Shown: positions 47,151 through 59,456, numbered from the stretch's first letter. The stretch: 64,000 nucleotides of DNA from Apoda limacodes (GCA_946406115.1 OX291549.1:26559901-26623900); one strand, 5' to 3'. A program made the numbers and translations. Notes: generated from the letters alone by a model not told the origin.

Positions 47151-48884
47151 AAGTCTAATCGGTTTCTCGAACATGAATAAAGTGAGGAAACTTGTATTTC
47201 AACATAGGTATGCCATAAACGTACGACAATGGTACCTGTGTAAAAAAGAAATATATGAAAAACAATATGTAATAAACAAATAGGTATAGTGTTCTTTTCA
47301 GACCTCAATAAAACTATACTTATGTATAAATGTAAAGGACTAAAAGTATAAATAAATAAATGTTTCTGACGACGATGCTGACGAAAATGCTGTAAATGTC
47401 ATAAAAACCCTAAATACCAAACAATAACTCGGTTTAAAAATGAAATGCCATGTTTTTAAATCAAAATTAAAATTGTTAGCAAAACCATAAAATAAAATTC
47501 AACAGCCAGAACTACAAAATGAGAACATTATCCAACACCAACGACAATATGTCGGTCGATTGGCAAACAGTTGTCCAACTGGATATTATATCGTTTTAAA
47601 TACCAATATTTCTGTGTTTTATCTCTCGCATGTCGGTGACAGCAACCTTTGTCCTGTCAAACGATTAGGTGCGGATATGTCCTGCTCCATTCCAATTAAC
47701 ATTTGTAAACGTTTTACCTTCAGGATAATTAATGAATTTAATGTAAGAGTATTATATTACTTCGAAGTTAAATGTTGAATTTGATTTAAACATTTGAAAT
47801 GAATAGACGAAAGATCATGAAACAAAACAATTAAGTTCAAGACAATTAAATTTTAATCAAACAAAAGCTATTTCAACGAAATTTCAATTCAGTCTCGAGA
47901 TTGAATAAAATTAAAGTGCATGATTGTTCTTACACTTCGTAAACTGGTAAATTAATTACGGTTTGTTGTGGCAGACACATCACAATGGCCACTGAAGGCA
48001 CAGCATTTAAGGGTCTGTCTGTCTGTTTGTCCGTGGCGATCATCGACTATTAGTACTAGAAAGCTATAATTTGGCATGAGTAAACATATTAATTTGGCCA
48101 ATAAATTAAATTTTCTACACGTAAAATGTGGATGATTGTTTTCGCCTCGCAGCGTGCTTCATACAAAGGAATTTCCCACTTATTTTTGATTCTTACTAAT
48201 CAAACACTGTGAATTTTTGTAGACTTGATCGCAAGCCGAATATCTATTTCTATGTATTTCAAAATCTTAAAACATGTTTTTATTAACTTTTAATCTTAAT
48301 CGAGACCATTTGTATGAAAAACTAGAATCCTGTATAACTTTTAAACTATACCATTTATTTAGATAACTGCCCGTTGCAGAATAGTAGAATATCCTAGATA
48401 TTTATTCCCAATACACGTCTTGAATTGTATGGTGTTTATTTCTATTGTGCCGAGACACGCATCACAAAGTCCAAGTGGCCAAGGCTTGTATAGTGCTTTT
48501 CTGCTAAACTATACAAGTTTATTCACAATACACTAATGTTGACTTCTGATCTCAAAAAAATTCTTCTATTTTAAAATAACGGTTTTCGCTATTTTTTATT
48601 TACTTGTATTTTATAGAAAACTACTGTTAATATTGTTATTACCAGCTATAGTAGTTTAACGCGACGATCAATCAGTTAGTCGTCGCTCTATCCAGATATA
48701 TTTAGTAGTAAACGACACCCAAAAGCGGGTATGTTTAGTAATCAGTTTTCTATATAGCTTAGTAGGACTAAACTGTACCCGACCAAAACTCTATGGGGAG
48801 TCTCCACAAGGTACATTTAGTAAATACGCGACCATGGGTATTGAAAACGTAACCAAGCCACGCATCCGTCTGTAGCCCACCTAC

Positions 48885-48980
48885 TCGCATGGGTACTGTG
48901 GTAGCGTGTAGCGTGGGTCGTAGCCACTGTCGTTGCTCGTAGTGGACAGTTCTGCGAACTCAAAACTAAAAACAAAGTAT
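48885..48980 (-). other. Exon-like block, best copy
   Basis: The minus strand shows TTTGTTTTTAG, a frame reading ELSTTSNDSGYDPRYTLPQY, then ATGCGA and a donor-like GTAGGT. Related, degenerate copies are in units A (about 23,560) and B (about 32,215). It could be a dead exon or part of an unnamed repeat; no protein family was recognised. Confidence 0.3.
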
Positions 48981-49580
48981 ATGCATACACCAAAAATCAG
49001 ATTTACAAAAAAAGAAGGAAAAATATATTCTTTAATTAAAAACTGTTAGTGATCTGTTTTATGGCGCAGTAATATCTGGAAAGATTTTAAACGGAAAAAA
49101 TGTTTTTAGGGTTTTTTTTCAGGTCAAACAGTGCATACAACATGATTTATGTATGGTACTGAGATCGGTTTAGGTTTAACAGAGAAAGACAAAAGTAATA
49201 TTTCATCCCGATCGAAAGTTCCCACGGGTAAAGGTTTTTCCGCTAGTTAAACGGCGGGGTTCAACTAGTTTTTAATAAGTTAATGGCTGAAAAGCTTTCT
49301 CAACAGTAGCTGCACTTGAAAGAACAGATCTTAACTATGAGAATCATTCGCTAAAGATGGGCTTCAATTATTAAGAGCCCTTTTTTTAAAAATCAGTACA
49401 ATTGACGTGCGCCGATGATACCTTAGAGCTGTATAAGTAACGATTATTTTAAAATAAAACATTTATAAAATAGAAACGTGTTAAATAACATGTCAAATTT
49501 CATTGTTGAAAAAACGTTTGTGCAAAATTTTTCATTACGCAAGAAGTATACCTACATCTAAAAGTTTCTGGAATGTATTC

Positions 49581-49815
49581 AAGTTCTCGTCACGAAAAAA
49601 TATTATTACAGAGATGATGTATTCGATGCACAAGGTGCTTTCGATGTATTGTTCCGAAAATACAAATACGTGACTTGGAATCAAACAATATCAAACTGGA
49701 GCTAAACGTCACCGATCCACCCACCACCGACCCGTGGTCAATGACGTATATATGTTAAGGAGAGTAACAACTTTCAGCACCTGAAAAACATTCTTCGAAA
49801 CATATAACTACTTGG
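49581..49815 (+). promoter_or_regulatory. Conserved 138-bp core plus weakened TATA-like module, copy 4
   Basis: Core 49,581-49,718 is identical to copies 1 and 3 although flanks differ strongly. The following module has ATGACGTATATATG in place of the GTGACGT plus TATATAAAAG pair, so the TATA-like box is degraded here. TTTCAGCACCTGAAA and a donor-like TTGGTAAAAA are kept. Confidence 0.4.
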
Positions 49816-50589
49816 TAAAAATAAAGGTTTGTCTTTAATTAGGATACCAGTATCTTGATGGCATGAATGAAAGGTTTCTTGGCATAATCTTATACTTCAA
49901 TGTCTTAAACAATATTATTTATTCGTAAATACAGTTTTACATTTTAAGATGCCAGAAAGTCTGGTCTTGACAGGGGAGGGTTCAAGTGGTGCTGAAATTT
50001 GCATTTAACGACGTCAGAAACTGTTATACCATTTTATCATGTCTTCCCACAACCTCTATGAAAATTCATTGCAGAGTGAAGTTATATTTTGGTGGAATTA
50101 GCGACATTTGTTACAATCATAACTTTTCAAAAGCAAGAAATACTTTACAACGTGGTTTTTTGTTTTAAATTATTGTCATTTTTCAATCTCCCCAAAAACC
50201 TAGTCCTGCTTTCCTTATTTTTAAAATGCTGTAGGTATTTAAAAAAATGTAAGTTTATATTTTTTAATTTTAAAGAAATATTGGATAGAATTGGAAATAT
50301 TTGCAATTTAACATTACAAATGTTGACTGTTCAGTTTTTGCATTTCATTTGTTTATATGTATGTTCTTGTACGATCGGATATATCATAGCTGCCGCCGGT
50401 TTTAGTCCGTTGCTTTCTTAAACTATTGGCCCGAGTCTTTAGTTTACCATATTCTTCTAATGCACAGACTGCAGGCATAGTACAATTATAAACGCAAAAA
50501 CAAAGATGACTAAAAATAACTATAATTGTCTGTTACCTCTTCAGGCTTAAACCGCTGAACCGATCTAGATGATTATAATAATAATAATA

Positions 50590-51910
50590 ATAATATACTT
50601 TATTGCATCAACATAGTAATTTTACAAAAAACATATTTACAAATAGAGAATAAGAGATATCACTTTAAAGCGATCTCTTCCAGACAATCTTTGGGTAGAG
50701 GATATAAAAAAGTTAAACATAGATAGTTGGTGTGAGTCGATATAGTTATTAAGAAGTATATAAAATATAAAACAATAATGCATATAAAATAAAAAAATAC
50801 ACATAAATAACATATATAAATATAAGTAAATAGATGTGCATATATAAATACACATGTATAATAAATACTATTGGAATATATATTACGTATAAGTAAATAT
50901 ATGTGAACAAATGTAGGTAGTGATGTTATTTTAGTTCTTCAAATAATGAGCAAATTTTTAAATGTTTCTTTCGACTTTGTCTTTTTTTTATTTCTAAAAG
51001 TGAAGCATCTTATAATCTAACAGCCTTTACAGTGAAAGAATCATTATAGAATTGTGTGCAATGCAAAGGAATTTTTAACATGTAGTTTCTCGAAGAGAAG
51101 TATTTCCTATTAAAACGTTTATTTAAGTATTATGGTGCGTTTGGATTGAACAGGACGTTATACAGAAGAAAGAGAACATGAGTATCCCGGCGAAGTCGAA
51201 ATGAAAGCTTTGATCTGAATTCGGAATGATGGTCGAACTTAAGTAGACCAAATATGAAATAACTAGCATCAGCATAATCGAGAATAGGCAGAAGAAGACA
51301 TTTCGCAAGAGCAATTTTAGTGGGAATGGGTAGGAAGTTGCATAACCTGCTTAAAGATATAGCTGTAGCAAGTATTTTCTCACTAAATTTCTTTATTTAC
51401 TCACCCTAAGATAATGTTCGATCGAAAAGTATACCCCGGTTTTTTACTGTATCTTTGTCAGGAATCGAAACTCCGGTCACAGTTACTAACAGGAGTTCGT
51501 TCCAGTCTATCTTATATATACATCTAGTACTGCTTACAATGATTGTTTGTGTTTTCGTAAGATTAACAATGAGGTCATAGGATTCACTCCATTGCACAAT
51601 GCGAGCATGGTCTCGATTAACAATTGAGATAGCGTTTGTCAGTTCACTAATAGGAGTTTGTGTGTAAATCTGAAGATCGTCTGCATAGAGATAGTAGAGG
51701 GAAGATACCTAATTGAGATGTTATAGAATTAATGAAAATAGCAAACAGGAGAGGAGACAAAACGCCACCTTGCGGAACACCGGCGGCCATGTTGCACCAG
51801 TCAATTAGAGTATCTTTGACCTTTTTGCGCTGCCGGCGAGCACGCAAGTAAGTATGAAACCAATCAATAACGATTTGGTATGGAGATAGTTCCAGTCCCT
51901 ATCACCGAGC
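50590..51910 (-). mobile_element. LINE, reverse-transcriptase half, decayed
   Basis: The minus strand reads AAGVPQGGVLSPLLFAIFIN (about 51,785-51,725), then a frameshifted LCRRSSDLHTN in place of the YADD box, then QWSESYDLIVNLTKTQTII and NRGILFDRTLS (51,597-51,406), then remnants of the C-terminal domain and a 3' end with an AAT microsatellite (50,578-50,595). It is the same LINE family as at 43.1-43.9 kb and 25.1-25.6 kb. It sits in unit C and is dead. Confidence 0.8.
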
Positions 51911-51962
51911 TTAAACGAGCTATAGCTATAGCTTTAAGCTTAAACGAGCTATAGCTATAGCA
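51903..51962 (+). repeat. Short tandem duplication with AGCTATAGCT palindromes
   Basis: GCTTAAACGAGCTATAGC occurs twice, about 30 bp apart. Confidence 0.8.
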
Positions 51963-52140
51963 AACTTCATTAGTATAATTAAGGTCGTGTTGAGCCTTTT
52001 ATCAGTACCTAAGCAACGATTGGGATTTCCCGTAGCTTTACTATTCATCTTTATTCACCAAATATTAAGTACATCTTTACTTTTTAGTTAAGCCGAAACT
52101 CATATTAATTAAAAACGTTGCACTTTAGTTATTTAAATCA

Positions 52141-52689
52141 GACATGCGTATGAGACAAGCTTGGCAAAGGCTTCGGGGCGCTTGTTGGTAATTGTCCTAA
52201 CTAGAAAGTAACAAATATCCGCACTCCCGGAGTATCATTCAGCCAGTTAATTAGCAGTATACCAACAGATAATTTAGATAGTGATACCTCATTAATCATA
52301 ATATTTGGGGACAGTGCATCTTTGAAAAAGAGGGACTTACTATATGGTGTTGATACCCTTTTCAGAATACAAAATAAATTACATTGTAAGTGTATCATAA
52401 GTGGATTTCCATATTCTTATTGCTTTTCCGAAATTCAAAATAAATATATTTCTAATCTTAATGCACATTTATACAATATGACTTATTTATACAATATGAC
52501 TTATTTACTTAATGACGTTATATCCTTTTTTGACATAAATAAATTTATTTATAATTTTAAGTTGACTTGGGGTAATATGTACTTGCCCATAAGATGCCGC
52601 CGACGTATGGCTACATTGTTAGCTCACAGTATACAATGTTTAGATGTAAGTAGTTTAAAGTAGTCTTTTGACCGATCCCAGTGACGGCT
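52141..52689. other. No supported gene
   Basis: The plus strand is open from 52,322 to 52,663 (about 113 codons) but starts with TTG, is biased by low-complexity codons, contains an 18-bp direct duplication (TACAATATGACTTATTTA) and matches nothing I recognise. It could be the 5' region of the LINE that follows. Confidence 0.3.
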
Positions 52690-53263
52690 AAGTAAGCGAT
52701 TTAAACTGAGACACAAGACAACAAAGTAGTCCTCTAGTTTACACATTGTAAAGTCAATTAAGCCTACAGATCTTTTACATACTGTACATCAAAATTGGAA
52801 TTACAAATTGAATTATTTGAAGCCTGTATGTCCATGTGTTGTGCTTTACTGAGCTTTGGCTAGAAAAACATAAATTAATGTTAAACATTCCAGATTATTG
52901 TATTTTTCAGCGCATTTTGTGAGAGAAAATACAATTCGTGGGATCGTCATTAATACTTGTTAACAATAAACAGAATGCAAAAGAACGCAAAGATATTATT
53001 GGGCTTCACAAGAACGAATAATTGAGCTCTTTTTTATAGAATTAGATAGTTTTGTTATAGTGTGTGTATATCGCCCTCCATCATCAAATTATAGTTACAT
53101 TGAATAATAAATGATGAGGAGGTTCTGAAACACATAAGTAATAACAAGAACTCAGTTATTGTTTGTGGAGATTTTAATATTGATCTTAGACAAGAAATAC
53201 CCACTAAGAATTAGACTTCTTAACTTATTTGAATGTTTTGACTTACATAATTTGTTTCTAGAA
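52690..53263 (+). pseudogene. LINE endonuclease remnant (first piece of split LINE)
   Basis: EHWLEKHKLML is recognisable across a frameshift near 52,850, then IIELFFIELDSFVIVCVYRP at about 53,010-53,075 and VVCGDFNIDL near 53,160-53,185 (the GDFN endonuclease motif). The piece ends at LFECFDLHNLFLE. Frameshifts and stops are frequent. It continues after 53,750. Confidence 0.75.
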
Positions 53264-53711
53264 CCATCGATTTGTTGTGTCGACGATTCTAAACTCACTT
53301 GCGGTATCGAGCCCTTAAGTCTGAGGAGAGACTTTGCCTCACTGTGTGTGTTCTACCGCTTGTACAATGGGTTGTGTTCTGAGGAATTGTTCGAAATGAT
53401 GCCCACGGCTACTTTCTACCATCGCACTGCTCGCCATCGGCAGGGAATTCATTCTCACACTTTAGAACCTAAATGGTCGCGTACAGTGCGGTTTCAGAGA
53501 AACTTCCTCCCGCGAACGCTTAAGTTGTGGAATGAGCTCCCTGCCAAGGTTTTCTGCAAGGACTACAGTATGGAGTTCTTCAAGAAAGAAGTTATTAGAT
53601 TTCTGAAGGGTCGGCAACGCGCAAGTGATACCCCTGGTGTTGCAAGCGTCCATAGGCTACGGTGACCGCTTACCATCAGGCGGGCCGTAAGCTTGTTTGC
53701 CACCTTAGTGG

Positions 53712-53750
<39 letters not shown>
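53264..53750 (+). mobile_element. 5'-truncated LINE with 36-nt poly(A), nested insertion
   Basis: Encodes the last 120 or so codons of a LINE ORF2: EPLSLRRDFASLCVFYRLYN, FQRNFLPRTLKLWNELPAKV, then GVASVHRLR and a stop, and the 3' end GCTTACCATCAGGCGGGCC to CACCTTAGTGGTATAAAA. A run of 36 A follows (53,715-53,750). CTAGAA flanks it on both sides (53,258-53,263; 53,751-53,756). This is a classic truncated retrotransposition into the older LINE and, given the intact tail, is recent. Confidence 0.9.
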
Positions 53751-53752
<2 letters not shown>

Positions 53753-54811
53753 AGAATTACAGCCACATCCGCCACCTGTATTTATAATATTTTTTGCAAT
53801 GAAAAAGCTGCTGCTAAACTAATTATTTCGACCGCTGCGGTCAAAACGTATCATTTTTAAACACAGAAGTAAAACAGTGCAATTTAGTATCATATAGACC
53901 AGTGACATCTGCTCGTATAAAACAATTTCAAGTTAATGTTGAATATAAAATTCCATTTTTGCAATTTACACAGGGTGATCCAGATCATTTGACTCTGAAT
54001 ACTCTTTTTGGCTTTTTGAAAACTGAGTTCGAGCAGGTATTTAAAGTAAAAACTATAAAAAAAATTCAGGAATAAAATTCAGGAACAAAATTCAGTAATT
54101 GGGCTAGACCAGGAATACATAGAAGTCGAGTCAAAACATATGAATTTGTTAAATGAAAAAATAAAATACAAGTTCTGGTTTATTGAAAAAGTTTTCTAAA
54201 ACATTTAAAAAGTCTGTGTTGCTGCTAAGTCAATGTTTCTCAAAAATAAAATTAGGAATTCTGACAATAAGATTAAAGCAACGTGTAGTGTCATTAGTAG
54301 CGAAACAGGAAAAGTCAAAACACGTGATTGTCATTATAGTTTAAACATTGGAGCTGATACTGTTAAATCGAATGTTGATGTAGCAAATGTATTTGAAAAA
54401 TGTTTTAAGGATATACCTGCTCTGACTACTAGCTCGCTTAAGTTATCCCCGTCAGAAGCTGAATTACTTTAAAATAATAATGTTTCTAAGTGTGTTGAAA
54501 AAATTTAATTTGAACATGATACCCTTGATGAAATCTTCAAAACTTGTTGGTTTGGTTTTATTATTTGTTGGTATTATAAACAGTATATCACCTATCTTAG
54601 CATTAATTTTTTATAAATGTATAGACGACGGAGTCTTTTCCGATTTAATAAAACATAGTAAAATCATACCACTGTTCAAAACCAGAAGTAAAGGTGAACC
54701 TACTAACTTTAGACCAATTTAGATATTACCAGCTCTGAGCAAGATTTTCGAGAAAATCATGCTCAATCAACTACTTGGGTATTTTAACATCCATAAACTT
54801 CTACACAGTCA
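53751..54811 (+). pseudogene. LINE ORF2 middle part (second piece of split LINE)
   Basis: Resumes with RITATSATCI and continues through NVFEKCFKDIPALTT to the start of the reverse transcriptase: SISPILALIFYKCIDDGVFS, LIKHSKIIPLFKTRSKGEP, TNFRPI, then ILPALSKIFEKIMLNQLL and HKLLHS. It breaks off at ACACAGTCA (54,803-54,811). The third piece begins at 62,479 with the same nine bases. Confidence 0.8.
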
Positions 54812-56484
54812 CGGGTTCTTATCAGAGAGAAAACAGAAATGATTTGAATTCATATCAATAGATGGCGTTGTGTGTATCGATTTGTTATTTAGGTTGTTGT
54901 TTTATGAAAAAAGAAAAGTAACCGACCCTTAAAAATTATTGTTGTAAAATTAAAATGTCCCTTAAGTTAAGAAAAACAAAGGAATAGGCACCTTAATTAA
55001 ATTTTTGAAGTTTGACATAAATTGAATGAGGTAGTTGTAATTTTAGCGGCAATAAATTGAACTTCGTGCCGGTTAAGTTAATAAATTTTAACTATACATA
55101 TTGATAGATGACGCTGTTCGCATATTCTGAGTTTGACAACGACACACAACCAAATAAATATAAAAAAAATATATATATGGTATCTACCTACCTAAATACT
55201 TAGATATAACTGAACTACGACCTCAGTAGAATTTGTTTCTTTTAGTTTTATCCTAGGTCGAACGCGTCTAAGTTCTTAAAAATTTGTTTTGTAAAAAGTA
55301 GGTATAGCTCACTTTTAAAGAACAGCATGCAATCGCGCAAGTGCTCCTATTTTAGATGTGAAAAAACTTCAGCTAATACCGCTTACATTTTTTACCAATA
55401 AAAAAAAATGGAGGTTCTCAGTTTGACCCGTATGTTTGTATGTATGTTTGTCTGTGATTATCTCGTGTTTGGCTGAACCGATTTTGATACGGTTTTCAGA
55501 AACGTATTTGTTACATTCTGGAGAAGGTTTTTGGTATAAAACAAATGAATATCCCGTGATATGGTCGTTTGCATCGATAGGTTAATAATTAAGCGATGCA
55601 TTAGTTTAACTCGACCGATTTTTTACAAAATTTTAGTACACTTACGAGCAAGAACTAGTTAGTCACTTACATAAACGACGATATTTCATAAACTAGCAAA
55701 ACAATTTAATTTACTCATAAATAATTAAATACGCTTTAATCTTCCTTTGACTTCACAGATATCAAGAGTTGTTTAGGAAATATATTGTCGTCTATTTAAG
55801 TGACTAGTTATTAATATACTTCAAAAAAGGAGGAAGTACCTAATTCCTCGAAATCTTTTCTTATGTATGTTTTCCGATTACTCGAAGTCGCCTTGACCGA
55901 TTCGGTGACTATTCGGCAAAGAGCGCCGACTAGGACTGCGACTGGGAGGAATTGTCTGTGGTCGAACATTTAATCATAGAACCTAACTGGCTCAAAATCA
56001 GGGTTGGTTGAAGTTATTTTATATGGTTGTTCATACTCGTAGTATTTGCCGTTTTTCCCTGCCTACCATGAAACATTTATCATTTGGCACTTATCATTAT
56101 TATTATGTTAAGGAAATCATTGTACAATTATCTAAAAAATCAATACACGAAACTTTATTTTACACAAAATCACTGCAAAAGCAAAAATCAAGAAACAATG
56201 CGAAGTAACAGATTATATAAGTAATACTATACTAGGCGAAGTAAACAAACCAGATTTCGATCGACCCGCTTGCAGGCGTCGGTTGCAACTTGCGCGCGAA
56301 TCGTCTACTGTAAACGATGCGTCACGGCAATTGCTGAATACCCGCGAAACCGATTACGGTTAGTCAGCCAAAGTCATAGGCGACACTTCTCTACTAGTCC
56401 AGTCAAATTAGAAAATAAAACAACATTAATTGGTAGAGTTTTGAATGTTGGTGTACGTGTTCATTAAGACCTCTCGTTGTGCAT
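54812..56484. other. Left part of the inserted block, no gene seen
   Basis: AT-rich. At about 55,400-55,620 lies a repeat with TATGTTTGTATGTATGTTTG and GGCTGAACCGATTTTGATAC, a lepidopteran dispersed repeat. AGATGGCGTTGTGTGTATCG near 54,862 resembles common lepidopteran short repeats. No coding region was recognised. Confidence 0.4.
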
Positions 56485-58549
56485 ACTAAAAGTCCCCATC
56501 GATACCTGTTGCGCTCGCGCCGCCATCTTGGAAAAAAGGTACCCTTTTTTCAGTTTTTTGCTTATAACTCGGCAATAATTATTAATACGATGATATCGTG
56601 TAAATAAAAACTTTAACTTATTAAATGTCCTATAAAAAAGCTAAGATAGATTATTTATGTATCTCTAATGCTTTAGCTGTAATCCAACATTAAAAAGTTT
56701 TTTTAATATTTTTGCTATCGATATACAGTTTTGTTTCTGTTTTCTCCTAAAATGTTCATATATAAGATATATATTCCATTAACTTATTCCATGACACTAC
56801 CTAGAGATAGAAAAACCGACAGAGATGATGAGAAATAGAGAGAGAGAGAGAGTGAGAGAAGGGGAGAGATAATTCAGGGGCAGATGCATTATGTGACATG
56901 GTGTGTATAGCCACCATCAGCTGATCATCATTGCGTTAGATTCTGATAAAAACCACCTATCCTGAGTAGAACGTAGGCAAGGTTCTTGACATACTGATAA
57001 ACAAACTCAATTTTAATATTATGACTGCTACTAACTACGCCGTTAATGACAAACATAGGCTGGAACATGCTCAACATAGCGTTTCTACAAAACATTAGCC
57101 TAAGTTTGCGCCCCTAAGTTTTAATAGAAGTACTGAATGAACTTTGCTTTAACAATCTCTTGATATTATGTCCCGTGGGCCCCAGACCTATGAAGCTACT
57201 GCGATAGACTAATAAACGGGGACTAATTCAAGGAACCTCTTAAAATAATCATCAGCTTATCACAGCTAGATCTCATTCCTGCTCTCATTAGATCTTTAAT
57301 ATTGATGTGGTCATCGAATCTGTCACCCAACAGTCACTCGCAAGCTACTATTAGCAAGTGCATAAAATAAAAACCAGTTAAGAGCGATCACAGTGTATGT
57401 GGAACAGTTTATAAATGTAACAGCTTAATAACCGTTGTGTTAGTATTTATTGAAGCTGTCGCCACGTTGAAAAATGGCGGTATAAATGTGCTTCGTGAAA
57501 TCTGTGATGCATTGCCGCTGTTTTGTTGTCCAAAATCCGAAATATCTTTGGTAAAGAGGTCTATACTTAGTGTTTATGAAATTACGAGTAGTAACGATTA
57601 ATAAAGTTTACTCAAACCGTTTAGTAAACTAAATTATCTGTATGACGAGGGTTTAGGACATTTTTACCCTAACTATATCGCGAACTTAATTTTGATAGTC
57701 TGCAGAACCTCGTCTGTAATGACAGCAGGTAGAGAGGCAAGCGGCGGGAGAGCGCATCTACATTTGACCTCACTGTCTTCCTCGCGTGATTGGTGTCTAC
57801 TGGTTTAGTGTTAAGCAAGCATTACGACTTTAAGTTTTTTCTAGGCAGTCCGCCTTTTAGTGGTCGTCACAGGGATAAATTTAGTCTTTAGAAAAAAGGC
57901 ATGGCGCTCAGGGTGTCGACTTCAATAGCTTTATAACCCCAGTTAACCTGGAGGCCAGGCTACATCCCTTCCACCGCGTTTTCGTGACTGCTCTTTCTTT
58001 AATACGCCTTTGTCGGATAGGAGTCAGAGGGACATATAATAACGTGAAAAAAGTCAAAGCAAAATGCGCTAACAGAAAGCTAGGCATACGGCTATTTCGT
58101 GGTACTTATATCCAGCAAGTAGCCCCAAAACACATTCCGACCCAGCCATACACATCATGTCACATAATGCATTTGCCTCTTCCCTCCCCTCCTTTTTTCT
58201 CTCTTTCTCACCCAATCGTCTCTCTGTCTCTCTCTTTCTCTCTTGGTAGTTTCGCGGAATAAATCTAAAAAATATATTTGAACCAAACATAAAACAATCG
58301 GTATATCGGCAGCAAAAAAATAAATAATATTACTCTTTAACGCCGGATTACAGCTAAAATACTAGAGATACAATAGCAATATGAATGAGCTTTTTTATAG
58401 AATATTTAATAATCTATAGGTTTTAAATACACATTTTTTCCGTATCAGCAAAAATTGCCGAGGTATAAGCAAAAAACTAAAAAAGGGTACCTTTTTCCCA
58501 AGATGGCGGCGCGAGCGCAAAATATTGCTGTAAAATGGGGACTTTTAGT
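56485..58549. mobile_element. Inverted-repeat DNA element (2.07 kb, TIRs about 400-430 bp)
   Basis: Ends are ACTAAAAGTCCCCAT and its complement. The inverted repeats (56,485-56,910 and 58,147-58,549) include CGCGCCGCCATCTTGG, a run of TTTTTTGCTTATA, a GA-rich microsatellite (about 56,830-56,870; TC-rich at 58,195-58,245) and GCATTATGTGACATG. The roughly 1.2 kb interior has no transposase frame. No clear target duplication is visible. It is a non-autonomous element of unknown superfamily. Confidence 0.85.
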
Positions 58550-58551
58550 TT

Positions 58552-59219
58552 AAAATTATAAATAATGGAACTACAATTTCGGGAGTCGAGACTTTTTTTA
58601 TGAAATTTTCTCCTCTTTTAGAATCTTTTTTCAAAATGGAGCTTTTTTTAATATTTTTGAAGTTATTGTTAAAAAACAGAGACCACCTTTTTCTCTCTTC
58701 TTTTTTTGTTAATAACAATTGCAATATTTAATAGCAAAAGAATTCCAAAATTCCCCTTTTTCAGAATAAAATTCTGAATCCAAAAAACCAAACCCCATAT
58801 TTTTAAATTTGTTCTAACTATTTTTCGCAGAAAACTCACTTCTCGACCAGACTATATACTTAAAAGAAAAAAATAAAAACTTTTTAACAAAACTAGGACC
58901 GACTTCAATCCGACTTACAGCATCTTGCACTAAAAAGGTAAAAATAATTTTAAAAATCTGATTTAAATTACAGTTTAAAGTTGGTGTCGTGCAAGTGAAG
59001 TGTGTTATAAACTGTTAGAGATAGACCCCAACTTCGAACTGTAATTTAGAAAAAAGTAATTATTATTTCAAAGTAATTATTTTAACCTTTTTCATGCACC
59101 TTTCTGAAGTCGGTTATTCTAAACTTGGCTGTCGGATAGAAATGCATATGCATAGCATAGGTAAATATTAAATAAATGTAAATAGGACTACAGTATACCC
59201 CATACTTAAAATAAAGAAG
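58552..59219. other. Intergenic within the block, no gene seen
   Basis: AT-rich; two related blocks, ATTTTAAAAATCTGATTT and CAGTTTAAAGTTGG / ACTTCGAACTGTAATTT (58,970-59,050), form a loose inverted pair. Nothing else recognised. Confidence 0.35.
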
Positions 59220-59395
59220 TTATTGGATTTTTGAAGGGTCGGTAACGCGCGAGTGACAATGCTGATGTTGCAAGCACAGACCTAGGATTTTTTCGCTTAT
59301 ATCTATGGTCGCAAGCGTCTTAAGGCCACGGTGACCGCTTACCATCAGGCGGACCGTGTGCTTGTTTGCCACCTTAGTGGTATAGAAAAAAAAAT
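59220..59395 (+). mobile_element. LINE 3' end fragment
   Basis: TTTTTGAAGGGTCGGTAACG, GTGACCGCTTACCATCAGGC and CACCTTAGTGGTATAGAAAA match the 3' end of the insertion at 53.26-53.75 kb, with a short A-rich end. Confidence 0.8.
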
Positions 59396-59456
59396 TGTTG
59401 CTTTCTAGACTCCCCTAACCAAATGTGCATTTCCACGATAGCTACGGAGTCACGGG

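Larger units (their letters stand above)
46930..52140 (+). repeat. Large tandem unit, copy C (partial, more diverged)
   Basis: Blocks of C follow the same order as A and B: GGTTCACATTGTGAT (46,931; compare 30,050), AATGTTGAATTTGATTTAAAC (47,767; compare 30,143), the core (49,581), the C/A1-type downstream region (49,820-50,480; compare 24,480-25,070), the LINE end, and GTAGCTTTACTATTC (52,031; compare 35,055). Identity to A and B is near 80% by eye outside the core. Confidence 0.8.
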
